A stretch of 64,000 bases of DNA from CADEED01 sp963839685. Its GTDB lineage: Bacteria > Pseudomonadota > Gammaproteobacteria > Steroidobacterales > Steroidobacteraceae. The DNA lies in assembly GCA_963839685.1 (NCBI GenBank), contig CAWIVS010000011.1, positions 1,054,001 to 1,118,000 on the forward strand, written 5' to 3'. Shown in pieces: positions 36,797-45,439 of the stretch. The notes under the pieces were generated by a model. It did not search any database and was not told where the DNA came from. It saw only the letters and a list, made by a program, of their open reading frames with translations. Both the position numbers and the translations under genes were made by a program. How positions within the stretch are numbered: position 1 is the first letter of the stretch; every line of letters begins with the position of its first letter.

Positions 36797-37505
36797 ATGA
36801 AATTGCGTTCCTGGATCCTTGCCTCCGCCGCTGCCTGCGCAGCGGCGCTTGCGTTTGCCGGTCCACCGCCCGCGGGCGTCTGGAATATCGCACCTACGGG
36901 CCGCGCGGCATCGAGCGGTGACCTGCACTTCCGCATCACCCAGAACGACGGCAGCGATCCGCTCGACATCACCGTGCCGGTCAGCATGGGTGCCAAGGAT
37001 GTCAGCGTCGCGCGCAGCATCCACAATTCGCTCGGCGCGCAATTGCGACGCGATCGATTCAAGGTGGAACTCGGAGAGGGCGCCAACGTGTTGGTCAGCG
37101 ATTCGCGCGGCAAGCCTAACTTCGCGCTCGAACTGGTCGACTCGGATGTCGATGATCTGCGCGTCGCGGTGCAGAGCGTGACGCCAGCGGCTTCGCCGAC
37201 GGTGCCGCAGCAGGAGGTGCCCGCGGAGCCTCCGATCCGTCAAACACCGGATGCGCCGGGTGCGGTCACCCCGCCGCCAGGCGAGGTCGTGCCTGTGCCC
37301 GGAATCAGGCCTGGGGGTCCCCGACAACTCGACGCCGCGGGTGCCGAACACCTCGCCGCCCGCCACGCCGCCGCCGCCGGAAGCTGCGTCCGCCCGCAAC
37401 TCCAGCGCCGGCAACCCCGCCGGAAGCCTCCGCCGCCCGCCAGTTCAGCGCCGGCAACACCGCCTCCGGAAGACTCCGCCGCCGGCAGCGCCGCCCGGCA
37501 ACTGA
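36797..37505 (+). CDS. Exported protein of unknown function, paralogue B with Pro/Ala-rich tail (frame uncertain in tail)
   Basis: ATG 36797 follows CCAGGAGAC. A signal peptide (WILASAAACAAALAFA) is followed by a ~100-residue domain paralogous to the upstream protein (SGDLHFRITQNDGSDPLDIT, HNSLGAQLRRDRFKVEL, GKPNFALELVDSDVDDLRVA). A Pro-rich tail of about 80 residues follows. Imperfect repeats of ~43 bases at 37370-37500 encode ATPPPEASAA-like units, but each successive unit is in the next frame. The first change is near 37312 in a run of five G. The stop at 37505 fits four +1 steps; without them the first frame runs to 37582. Confidence 0.5.
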
Positions 37506-37642
37506 CGCAAATAGGGGCTTTCCGCATTTGGGACGCGGCCACGTGCCAAAGCCCGTCGTTCAGAAGTGGCCCTGCAGATTGATGGGCCGGCCTCCCGCCG
37601 TCCGATCTGGTGGTGCTAACAACCTGCGACTAAGCTCCTCGC

Positions 37643-37816
37643 ATGGAACGCGGCGTGGTGACCGGCATCGACTTCCATGCACGCGGTCGCGGCCACGTCG
37701 CCAAACGCCAACACTTCAGGGCTGGATTGCTGGATTCCGCGGAATTCGATGACAACGGCGACGGCGTGTTCGAGCGCCGAGTCGGATACGAGCAATTGGA
37801 GGAACCCATGGTGTAG
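37643..37816 (+). CDS. Doubtful 57-residue frame
   Basis: ATG 37643 opens MERGVVTGIDFHARGRGHVA and ends FDDNGDGVFERRVGYEQLEE plus PMV. The DDNGDGVFERRV piece looks like an EF-hand-type or FG-GAP-like calcium loop, so this could be the tail of a lost larger gene. There is no ribosome binding site. It is the only thing I see in the 425 bases between the Pro-rich protein and the next gene. Confidence 0.2.
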   Translation: MERGVVTGIDFHARGRGHVAKRQHFRAGLLDSAEFDDNGDGVFERRVGYEQLEEPMV

Positions 37817-37930
37817 GACGGCTCCTAATTTCAGATACGCCGCGCGATGATGGTTGCGCCTGCCGGCGCGCGGCAAGCTTCATCACAGGCGCGACATCGC
37901 GCCAGCTTGTTAGGCGCAAAGGATTCTTGA

Positions 37931-38152
37931 ATGAGCCCGACGAAAATCATCGCCATCGTTCTGATCATTGCCGGAGTGATAGGACTCGCTTACGGCCGGT
38001 TTACGTATACCAAGGAAACGCATGACGCGAAGATTGGCCCGATCGAGATGTCGGTGAAGGACAAGGAAACGGTGAACGTTCCGCAGTGGGCGGGCATCGG
38101 CGCAATCGTGATCGGCGCGGGGCTGCTGTTGGTCGGCGGACGACGCGCCTGA
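37931..38152 (+). CDS. Small two-helix membrane protein, DUF3185-like
   Basis: This protein has 73 residues. It has two transmembrane helices (IIAIVLIIAGVIGLAYG and WAGIGAIVIGAGLLLVGG) joined by a loop with FTYTKETHDAKIGPIEMSVK. This layout and the TKETHDAKIGPIE-type loop match small DUF3185-like membrane proteins found in many bacteria. Two hairpins follow, the second very stable, so it is probably transcribed alone. The role is unknown. Confidence 0.75.
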   Translation: MSPTKIIAIVLIIAGVIGLAYGRFTYTKETHDAKIGPIEMSVKDKETVNVPQWAGIGAIVIGAGLLLVGGRRA

Positions 38153-38209
38153 AAGAACCGGTAGGGGTGCCGGGAATGGCTTCGCCATCTGGTGCCCCAA
38201 TTTGAGAGC

Positions 38210-38247
38210 AGGGGGCGTTCCCGCCTTGTGGCGCGGGACCGCCCCCT
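38210..38247. terminator. Stable hairpin between convergent genes
   Basis: AGGGGGCG / CGCCCCCT (8 bp) is continued inward by TCCCGC / GCGGGA with one mismatch, and is followed by AAATTTATT. It lies between the small membrane gene and the convergent ABC permease. A second, weaker palindrome with ATGGC TTC GCCAT at its core lies at 38165-38198. It probably acts as a terminator, although the T-run is poor. Confidence 0.5.
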
Positions 38248-38306
38248 AAATTTATTGGCGCCTCAAAAAGTGCACTGCGCGATGGGCTTGAGACCCGGAC
38301 AGTTGT

Positions 38307-39068
38307 TCAGTTCTTCAGCTTGTAACCAGTCCGAAACATCCACGCGATGATGGCGAGGCAGGTGAACATGAATACCAACGTCATGCTGACGCTCAGCACC
38401 ACGTTGACGTCGGACTTGCCATAGAAGCTCCAGCGGAACCCGTTGATCAGGTACACCACCGGGTTGAACAGCGTGATCTTCTGCCATACCTCCGGCAGCA
38501 TCGACAGCGAATAGAAGCTGCCCCCCAGAAACGTCAGCGGCGTGACGATCATGGTCGGCACGATGCTGGTTTTCTCCCAGCTATCGGCCCAGATGCCAAT
38601 CGCGAAGCCCAGCAGGCTGAAGGTCACCGAGGTGAGGATCAGGAACAGGAACATCGCGATGGGATGCTGGATTTCGAACGGCACGAACAGCCGCGCGGTC
38701 ACCAGGATGATGGTGCCCAGCAAGACCGACTTGGTGGCCGCCGCGCCCACGTATCCCGCCAGCACTTCCACGAATGAAACCGGTGCCGACAGCATTTCAT
38801 AGATGGTGCCCGCGAACTTGGGCATGTAGATACCGAAAGAGGCGTTGTTCAGGCTCTCGGTGAGCACCGTCAGCATGATGAGACCCGGCACGATGAAAGC
38901 GCCGTACGAGACACCGTCGATGCTCACCATGCGCGAGCCGATGGCCGAACCAAACACCACGAAATACAGCGAGGTGGTGATCACCGGCGTCGCGATACTC
39001 TGGAAGATGGTGCGGAAGGTGCGCGACATCTCGAAGGTGTAGATGGCGCGGATCGCGTGCACGTTCAT
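38307..39068 (-). CDS. ABC-2 type transporter permease
   Basis: This protein has 253 residues with six hydrophobic segments (ATPVITTSLYFVVFGSAIG, YGAFIVPGLIMLTVLTESL, LAGYVGAAATKSVLLGTIIL, PIAMFLFLILTSVTFSLLGF, SIVPTMIVTPLTFLGGSFYS, LVFMFTCLAIIAWMFRTGY). The motifs FxPGLxxM and TFLGGxFYSLxxLPxxW are typical of the YadH-type ABC-2 permeases. It pairs with the ATPase gene 19 bases upstream on the same strand. The substrate is unknown; related systems export polymers or drugs. Confidence 0.92.
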   Translation of the reverse strand: MNVHAIRAIYTFEMSRTFRTIFQSIATPVITTSLYFVVFGSAIGSRMVSIDGVSYGAFIVPGLIMLTVLTESLNNASFGIYMPKFAGTIYEMLSAPVSFVEVLAGYVGAAATKSVLLGTIILVTARLFVPFEIQHPIAMFLFLILTSVTFSLLGFAIGIWADSWEKTSIVPTMIVTPLTFLGGSFYSLSMLPEVWQKITLFNPVVYLINGFRWSFYGKSDVNVVLSVSMTLVFMFTCLAIIAWMFRTGYKLKN

Positions 39069-39087
39069 TGGCGCGACCTCGACAGGT

Positions 39088-40011
39088 TCATTGCCGTGAT
39101 CTCACGAGACTCACGAAGATGTCCTCGAGCGAGCTTTCGAGCGTGTGCAGATCCTTGAAGTCGATGCCGCGTTCGCTGAGCCGGCGCAACAGCGGCGCGA
39201 TCCCGGTCTCGGCGGCCTGCGTGTCGAAGGTATACACGAGCTCGGTGCCGTCCTTCACCAGTTCCAGTGGCAGGTCCGCCAGCTCGGCGGGGATGGCCGC
39301 GAGCGGATTCTGCAGGTGCAGCGTGAGCTGCTTCTTGCCGAGCTTGCGCATCAGCGCGGTCTTCTCTTCGACCACGATGAGCTCGCCCTTGCTGATGACG
39401 CCGATCCGGTCGGCCATCTCCTCGGCTTCTTCAATGTAGTGTGTGGTCAGGATGATGGTGACACCGCGCTCGCGCAGGCCGCGCACCATTTCCCACATGT
39501 CGCGGCGCAGCTCGACGTCCACGCCCGCGGTGGGCTCGTCGAGGAACAGGATGGTGGGTTCGTGCGACAGCGCCTTGGCGATCATCACGCGCCGCTTCAT
39601 GCCACCCGACAGCGTCATGATCTTCGAGTCCTTCCTGTCCCACAGCGACAAGTCGCGCAGCACTCGTTCGAGGAATGCGGCGTCGCGCGGCTTGCCAAAC
39701 AAACCTCGGCTGTACTGCGTGGTGTTCCACACCGTCTCGAACATGTCGGTGGCGAGTTCCTGCGGCACCAGGCCGATCTTGGCGCGCGCCAGGCGGAAGT
39801 CGCGGATGATGTCGTGACCGTCGGCGCTGACGCTGCCGGCGGTGGGATTGACGATTCCGCAGATGATGTTGATCAGCGTGGTCTTGCCGGCCCCGTTCGG
39901 ACCGAGGAGCGCGAAGATCTCGCCGCGGCGGATTTCCAGGTTGACGTTCCGGAGGGCGTTGAAGCCGGTGGCGTAGGTCTTGGACAGACCGGAAACGGTG
40001 AGCACGGACAT
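39088..40011 (-). CDS. ABC transporter ATP-binding protein, YadG-like
   Basis: This protein has 307 residues. It has Walker A GPNGAGKTTLINIICG, a Q-loop in KIGLVPQELATDMF, the signature MTLSGGMKRRVMIAKAL, Walker B TILFLDEPTAGVDVELRRD and the H-loop in TIILTTHYIEEAEEMADR. The C-terminal ~75 residues form a small domain found in drug- and polymer-export ATPases. It lies first in a two-gene operon with the ABC-2 permease; together they should form a homodimeric exporter. Confidence 0.94.
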   Translation of the reverse strand: MSVLTVSGLSKTYATGFNALRNVNLEIRRGEIFALLGPNGAGKTTLINIICGIVNPTAGSVSADGHDIIRDFRLARAKIGLVPQELATDMFETVWNTTQYSRGLFGKPRDAAFLERVLRDLSLWDRKDSKIMTLSGGMKRRVMIAKALSHEPTILFLDEPTAGVDVELRRDMWEMVRGLRERGVTIILTTHYIEEAEEMADRIGVISKGELIVVEEKTALMRKLGKKQLTLHLQNPLAAIPAELADLPLELVKDGTELVYTFDTQAAETGIAPLLRRLSERGIDFKDLHTLESSLEDIFVSLVRSRQ

Positions 40012-40148
40012 GGGCGCGTACGTTAGCGAGCGGCGGGGCGCGACTCAATGACCCTAAGTGGGTATTACCCCAAGTGTTCCTGAAGCGCAATTAAGGGCGG
40101 CTTGCACCGCGTTCACACCGGCGTGAGACTGGCGCGCAGGAGGGTGCG

Positions 40149-40404
40149 ATGGTGTGCAGCGGGCGGGCGCGGTTGTTAGGTGCATTGCTCGTCCTGGTTG
40201 CGGGACTTCGAAGAACCCGCAATCGCAGTCGGCATCGTCAGCAACCGGAAAGCGTCCGGTGGGGTACCGCTGGTCATCCACAACATCGGCGCCGGGGCGC
40301 GGGAAGAAGACATGCTGTTTCGTTACACCATCATCGGACATTACCGGACCCATCGTCCTGAGCCGGCGCCGAACGGTTCGGTGACACCTGTCGCCGGACA
40401 CTGA
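40149..40404 (+). pseudogene. Remnant of a DUF1287-family gene
   Basis: ATG 40149 opens a signal-peptide-like start (GRARLLGALLVLVAG). One frame over, from about 40200, comes VGIVSNRKASGGVPLVIHNI, GAGAREEDMLFRYTIIGHYR, which I recognise as the C-terminal end of DUF1287 proteins (usual ending HxGIVSxRR...PLVIHNIG...EDxLFxxxIxGHYR). These proteins are about 200 residues, so the middle ~130 are missing. An internal deletion plus a frame change is the simplest reading. Confidence 0.6.
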
Positions 40405-40446
40405 CGCCTTCCGCGCAACGATTCACGGTACGCTTCACCACCGAAG

Positions 40447-42309
40447 ATGAGCGCCAAGCCCGGCCTAGCCAAACCGACCGATGTCCCCGCGGACGCGCCG
40501 AATTCGGCGCGCCGGTTCTTCGGGGTATTCCGCTACAGCAAGCGCGCCCTGGAGCTGGTGTGGGCCACGAGTCCGAAGCTGGCCTTGTTCCTCGGCTTCG
40601 TGACCCTGCTCGCCGGCGTGCTGCCGTCCGCCGTGGCCTGGGTGGGCGCTCGCATCGTCGACAGCGTGGTGGCGGCCGGCAAAGCGTACGCCGCCGGTGG
40701 CGACGCCGATCTCGAGCCGGTGATCCTCTGGGTGCTGGTCGAGGCGCTGATGCTGGTGATCATCACCGGGGCGCACCGCGGCATCACGCTGTGCCAGTCG
40801 CTGTTCAAGGCCCAGCTGTCGCATCGCGTGAACGTGATGATCCTCGAGAAGGCGCTCACGCTCGAGCTCACGCACTTCGAGGATTCGGAGTTCTACGACA
40901 AGTTGACACGCGCGCGCCGTGAAGCATCGAGCCGGCCACTGTCGCTGGTCATGCGTACCTCGGGCCTGTTGCAGAGCGCGATCTCCATCGTGAGTTTCTC
41001 GGTGCTGCTGGCCGGATTTTCACCCTGGGCCGTGGCCATCCTGATTGCCTGTGGCCTGCCGGCGTTTTTCGCCGAGACGAAGTTCTCAGGCGACGCCTTC
41101 CGCCTGTTTCGCTGGCGTGCGCCGGAGACGCGCATGCAGACCTATCTCGAAACGGCGCTGGCGCGCGAGGACCACGCCAAGGAGGTCAAGCTCTTCGACC
41201 TGGGACGCGTGTTCCTGGGCCGCTACGTTGCCATTTTTGAAGGACTGTATGAGGAGGACCGCAATCTCACCATTCGCCGTGAGACCTGGGGCTTCACCTT
41301 CACGCTGCTCAGTATCACCGCGCTGTACGGCGCCTACGCCTGGTGCGCCGTGGAGGCGGTGCGCGGCGTGATCACGCTCGGCGAGATGACCATGTACCTG
41401 ATGCTGTTCCGCCAGGGTCAGACCGCCGTCACCACCAGCCTCGGCGCCATCGGCGGCATGTACGAGGACAACCTGTACCTGTCGACGCTCTATGAATACC
41501 TCGAGGAGCCGGTCGAGCCGAGCACTGGCACCGCGGTCAGCGGGCCGGATCCCGAAGCCGGGGTGCAATTCGAAAACGTCGAGTTTCGTTATCCCGGGTC
41601 CGACCGGGTGGCCGTCACCTCGATCAACCTGCAGATCCGTCGCGGCGAGTCGCTGGCACTGGTGGGCGAGAATGGCTCGGGCAAGACCACGCTGATCAAA
41701 CTACTGACGCGACTGTACCGGCCGTCGTACGGTCGTATCCTGCTCGACGGCCGCGATCTGCAGGAATGGGACGAAACCGTGCTGCGCCGGCGCATCGGCG
41801 TCATCTTCCAGGACTTCGTGCGCTACCAGCTGATGGTGGGCGAGAACGTCGGCGCCGGCGACGTGCGCGAGTTCGAGAATCGCGAGCGCTGGGCCGAAGC
41901 CGCCGCGCAGGGCATGGCGGCGCCATTCATCGAGGACATGCCCAAGCAATACGAAACCCAGCTCGGCAAGTGGTTCAAGGATGGCCGCGAACTGTCGGGC
42001 GGACAATGGCAGAAGATCGCCCTGTCGCGCGCCTTCATGCGCAGCGACGCGGACATCCTGGTACTCGACGAGCCCACCGCCGCCATGGACGCGGCAGCCG
42101 AGGCCGAGGTATTCGAGCATTTCCGATCGCTGATGGGCAGACGCATCGCCATCGTCATATCGCACCGCTTTTCGACCGTGCGCATGGCCGATCACATCGT
42201 GGTCCTGGAACAGGGACACATCATCGAACGCGGCAATCACGAATCGCTGATGCAGCAGGACGGCATTTACGCCAAACTGTTCACGCTGCAGGCGCGCGGT
42301 TATAGATAG
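40447..42309 (+). CDS. ABC exporter, fused membrane and ATPase domains
   Basis: This protein has 620 residues. The membrane domain (residues ~40-330) has six helices, for example LALFLGFVTLLAGVLPSAVA and AISIVSFSVLLAGFSPWAVA. The ATPase domain has Walker A LVGENGSGKTTLIKLL, Q-loop RRRIGVIFQDFVRY, signature GRELSGGQWQKIALSRAFM, Walker B DILVLDEPTAAMDA and the H-loop in IVISHRFSTVRMADH. It works as a homodimer exporting a lipid, peptide or drug; the substrate is not visible. It is followed after 80 bases by the M16 peptidase gene, but a functional link is not shown. Confidence 0.93.
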   Translation: MSAKPGLAKPTDVPADAPNSARRFFGVFRYSKRALELVWATSPKLALFLGFVTLLAGVLPSAVAWVGARIVDSVVAAGKAYAAGGDADLEPVILWVLVEALMLVIITGAHRGITLCQSLFKAQLSHRVNVMILEKALTLELTHFEDSEFYDKLTRARREASSRPLSLVMRTSGLLQSAISIVSFSVLLAGFSPWAVAILIACGLPAFFAETKFSGDAFRLFRWRAPETRMQTYLETALAREDHAKEVKLFDLGRVFLGRYVAIFEGLYEEDRNLTIRRETWGFTFTLLSITALYGAYAWCAVEAVRGVITLGEMTMYLMLFRQGQTAVTTSLGAIGGMYEDNLYLSTLYEYLEEPVEPSTGTAVSGPDPEAGVQFENVEFRYPGSDRVAVTSINLQIRRGESLALVGENGSGKTTLIKLLTRLYRPSYGRILLDGRDLQEWDETVLRRRIGVIFQDFVRYQLMVGENVGAGDVREFENRERWAEAAAQGMAAPFIEDMPKQYETQLGKWFKDGRELSGGQWQKIALSRAFMRSDADILVLDEPTAAMDAAAEAEVFEHFRSLMGRRIAIVISHRFSTVRMADHIVVLEQGHIIERGNHESLMQQDGIYAKLFTLQARGYR

Positions 42310-42388
42310 ACGAAGATGACGGGCGCGCAGCCCCGCCGATACAATCAAGCCTCAATTGACTCGTCTGAATTCCAAGGGGAGCAAGGGA

Positions 42389-45187
42389 ATGTCATTCACG
42401 ATTCTCCGGGCAATGCTGGTCGCTTCGTTTGCCCTGGCATTGCTGGCGCCGCTCAGCCAGGCCGCCGGCAAGAAGAAACCCGTTCCCGTCGCTCCGCCCG
42501 CCAAGGTGGCAGTCGCCGCTCCGGAACGCGTCGCCTCGGTCGAAGGCATCACCGAATACCGGCTGGCGAACGGCCTGCGCGTCTTGCTGTTCCCGGATCC
42601 CAGCAAGCAGACCATCACCGTGAACGTCACCTATCTCGTTGGCTCGCGCCACGAGAACTACGGCGAGACCGGCATGGCGCATCTGCTCGAACACATGTTG
42701 TTCAAGGGCACGGCGCGCCGCACGGACGTTCCCACCGAGCTGGCGGCGCATGGCGCACGGCCCAATGGCACCACCTCGTGGGATCGCACCAACTACTACG
42801 AGACCTTCAACGCCAGCGAGGAAAACCTGCGCTGGGCGCTCGATTTTGAAGCTGACCGCATGGTGAACTCCCGTGTCGAGAAGAAGGACCTCGACAGCGA
42901 AATGACCGTGGTGCGCAACGAATTCGAGATGGGCGAGAACCAGCCGCTCGGCGTGCTGTTCAAGCGGCTGATGTCGGCGTCCTACGACTGGCACAACTAC
43001 GGCAATCTGCCGATCGGCGCGCGCTCCGATCTCGAAGGGGTGCCGATCGATCGCCTGCAGGCCTTCTACAAGACTTACTACCAGCCGGACAACGCGCTGC
43101 TGCTGGTGGCCGGCAAGATCGACGAGGCGAAGACGCTCGAGCTGGTGCAGCAGAATTTCGGTTCGATTCCGAAACCGACGCGCATCCTGCCGGTGATGTA
43201 CACCGCCGAGCCGGTGCAGGATGGCGAACGGCTCGTGACCCTGCGACGCAGCGGTGATGTGCAACTCGCCGTGGTGGGTTATCACATCCCGGCGGGCGCG
43301 CATGCGGACATCGCGCCGTTGCAGATCCTGAATGAAGTGCTGGGCAGCTCCCCGGCAGGCCGATTGCACAAGGCGCTGGTCGAGCCGGGCAAGGCCGCTG
43401 CGGTCATGCAAATAGGCCTGCAGATTCGCGATCCGGGCATGACGTTCTACGGCGCGCAAGTGCGCACCGGGCAGCCGCTCGAGCCGGTGCTCACCCAGAT
43501 CATCGACGTCGCCGAGAAGCCCGCCGCAAAGCCCGTCACCGACGAAGAAGTGGAACGCGCGCGCACCCAGATCCTGTCGCAGATCGATCTGGCCCTGAAT
43601 TCCTCGGAGCGCGTCGGCCTGCTGCTGAGTGACTGGTACGCCATGGGCGACTGGCGACTCATGTTCCTGCATCGTGACCGGCTGAAGGCCGTGAAGACGG
43701 CCGATGTGCAGCGCGTGTGGGGCTCCTATCTCAAGTCCTCCAACCGCACCGCCGGGCTGTTCTATCCGACACCGGCGCCGGATCGCGCCGAGATGCCGGC
43801 GTCACCCGACGTGGCCGCGCTGGTCAATGAGTACAAGGGCGATGCGGTGCGCGAAGTCGGCGAGGAATTCGACCCATCGACCACCAACATCGAGGCGCGC
43901 ACGACACGCAAGAAACTGCCGGGCGGCCTCGAGCTTGCGCTGCTGCCGAAGAAGACGCGTGGCGGTGCGGTATTCGCCGGCATGGCGCTGCGCTTCGGCG
44001 ATCTCAAGAGCCTCGCAAATCTCGGTGACATTCCGTCCATGACCACCGCCATGTTGATGCGCGGCTCCAGCAAACACACGCGCCAGCAGATCGAGGATGA
44101 ACTGGATCGCCTCAAGGCGAACGTCAACCTGAATACCTGGGGCTCGGGGCTGTCCATGAGCATCGAGACCACTCGCGAGAACCTGCCGGCCGTCCTGACC
44201 CTCATGGCCGAGGTATTGCGTGAGCCGGCTTTTGACCCCAGGGAACTCGAGCAACTGCGCTCCGAAAGGCTGGCGGGACTCGAGCAGCAGCGCAGCGAGC
44301 CGAGCGCCATCGGCTACACGGCGTTTCAGAAGCATCTGAGTCCTTATCCGAAGGGCGACATCCGTTACGTGGACTCGGTCGACGAGGGCGTGGTCGACAT
44401 CAAGGCCGTGACGCGTGACCAGATGGTGCGCTTCCACCGCGACTTCTTCGGCGCGCAACCCGCGCAGTTTTCCGCGGTCGGCGACTTCGATGCCGCCGCG
44501 CTGGAAGCGCAACTCACGCAGCTGTTCGGCGCCTGGAAGGCGGCCAAGCCGTTCACTCCCGTGCCGAACGAATATCACGAGGTTGCGGCGCTGGAAAAAA
44601 CCTTCCAGACGCCGGACAAGGCACAGGCGTTCTTTGTCTCCGGCCTCAACCTGAACATGCGTGATGACGATCCGGATTATCCGGCGCTGGTGTTCGGCAA
44701 CTACATGCTGGGCGGTGGCTTCCTGAATTCCCGCCTGATGGCGCGCATCCGCATCAAGGAAGGATTGAGTTACGGCGTCGGTTCGCGGTTGAACGTGGAT
44801 TCGCTCGACAAGTCGGGCACCTTCCTGGCTTTCGCCATCTACGCGCCGCAGAACCTGGCGCGGCTCGAGCAGGCCTTCAAGGAGGAAATCACGCGTGTGC
44901 TCGATGAAGGCTTCACCGCCGACGAAATCGCGCAGGCGAAATCCGGCTGGCAACAGTCACGCAGCGTGTCGCGTGCGCAGGACAACTCGCTCTCGGGAAC
45001 GCTGGGCCACTACCTGTTCATCGGCCGCACACTTGCCTGGGATGCGGAGTTCGAGAAGAAGGTGCTGGCGCTCGACGCCGAGCAGATTCGCGCCGCGATG
45101 AAGCGCCACATCGTGCCGGCGAAGTTCGCCGTGGTGAAGGCCGGCGACTTCGCAGCCGCGGGCCCCGCCGACGCCGCCAAGAAATGA
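42389..45187 (+). CDS. M16-family zinc metallopeptidase (pitrilysin-like), exported
   Basis: I chose ATG 42389, with AGGGGAGCAAGGGA just upstream; an earlier in-frame codon at 42356 lacks one. The product has 932 residues with a signal peptide (LVASFALALLAPLSQA-AG). The inverted zinc motif HxxEH is in GMAHLLEHMLFKGTARR. The distal Glu is likely in DSEMTVVRNEFEMGEN. Four M16 domains follow; the second half (KLPGGLELALLPKKTRGGAV, AQAFFVSGLNLNMRDDDPDY, RLMARIRIKEGLSYGVGSRL) is the inactive partner, as usual. It probably degrades peptides in the periplasm. Confidence 0.93.
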   Translation: MSFTILRAMLVASFALALLAPLSQAAGKKKPVPVAPPAKVAVAAPERVASVEGITEYRLANGLRVLLFPDPSKQTITVNVTYLVGSRHENYGETGMAHLLEHMLFKGTARRTDVPTELAAHGARPNGTTSWDRTNYYETFNASEENLRWALDFEADRMVNSRVEKKDLDSEMTVVRNEFEMGENQPLGVLFKRLMSASYDWHNYGNLPIGARSDLEGVPIDRLQAFYKTYYQPDNALLLVAGKIDEAKTLELVQQNFGSIPKPTRILPVMYTAEPVQDGERLVTLRRSGDVQLAVVGYHIPAGAHADIAPLQILNEVLGSSPAGRLHKALVEPGKAAAVMQIGLQIRDPGMTFYGAQVRTGQPLEPVLTQIIDVAEKPAAKPVTDEEVERARTQILSQIDLALNSSERVGLLLSDWYAMGDWRLMFLHRDRLKAVKTADVQRVWGSYLKSSNRTAGLFYPTPAPDRAEMPASPDVAALVNEYKGDAVREVGEEFDPSTTNIEARTTRKKLPGGLELALLPKKTRGGAVFAGMALRFGDLKSLANLGDIPSMTTAMLMRGSSKHTRQQIEDELDRLKANVNLNTWGSGLSMSIETTRENLPAVLTLMAEVLREPAFDPRELEQLRSERLAGLEQQRSEPSAIGYTAFQKHLSPYPKGDIRYVDSVDEGVVDIKAVTRDQMVRFHRDFFGAQPAQFSAVGDFDAAALEAQLTQLFGAWKAAKPFTPVPNEYHEVAALEKTFQTPDKAQAFFVSGLNLNMRDDDPDYPALVFGNYMLGGGFLNSRLMARIRIKEGLSYGVGSRLNVDSLDKSGTFLAFAIYAPQNLARLEQAFKEEITRVLDEGFTADEIAQAKSGWQQSRSVSRAQDNSLSGTLGHYLFIGRTLAWDAEFEKKVLALDAEQIRAAMKRHIVPAKFAVVKAGDFAAAGPADAAKK

Positions 45188-45439
45188 CCGCGTGAAGGCA
45201 GCATAAGTACCCTCGTGTTGTTGCCGTAAGCACAGGTAATCGAAGCAAAGTTGCCGCGATGGCTTCCATCCCTTAGGTCGGGATGCGCCTGTTTCCCCCG
45301 TCCATGCCAGCGGAACTGGTTCGCATTTCCGCGGGCGGGCCATGCCCCTGGTCGACATGGTGTCGCGGATGCTCTGCTAGGCTGACTCCAAAGTGAGGCC
45401 CAGCCGGGACTCGCGCCAAGAAGAAATCGGGGTCTCGCC

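Noticed and set aside
38154..38306. Small RNA gene suggested by two adjacent hairpins
   Set aside because: It has no promoter-like sequence and lies between convergent genes, where terminators are expected.
45205..45300. Possible riboswitch (an ACAGG...GCAAAG-like pattern slightly resembling a c-di-GMP class I element) upstream of the oxidase fusion
   Set aside because: The conserved blocks and tetraloop receptor are not in the right order or spacing. I could not fold it by eye into the known structure.
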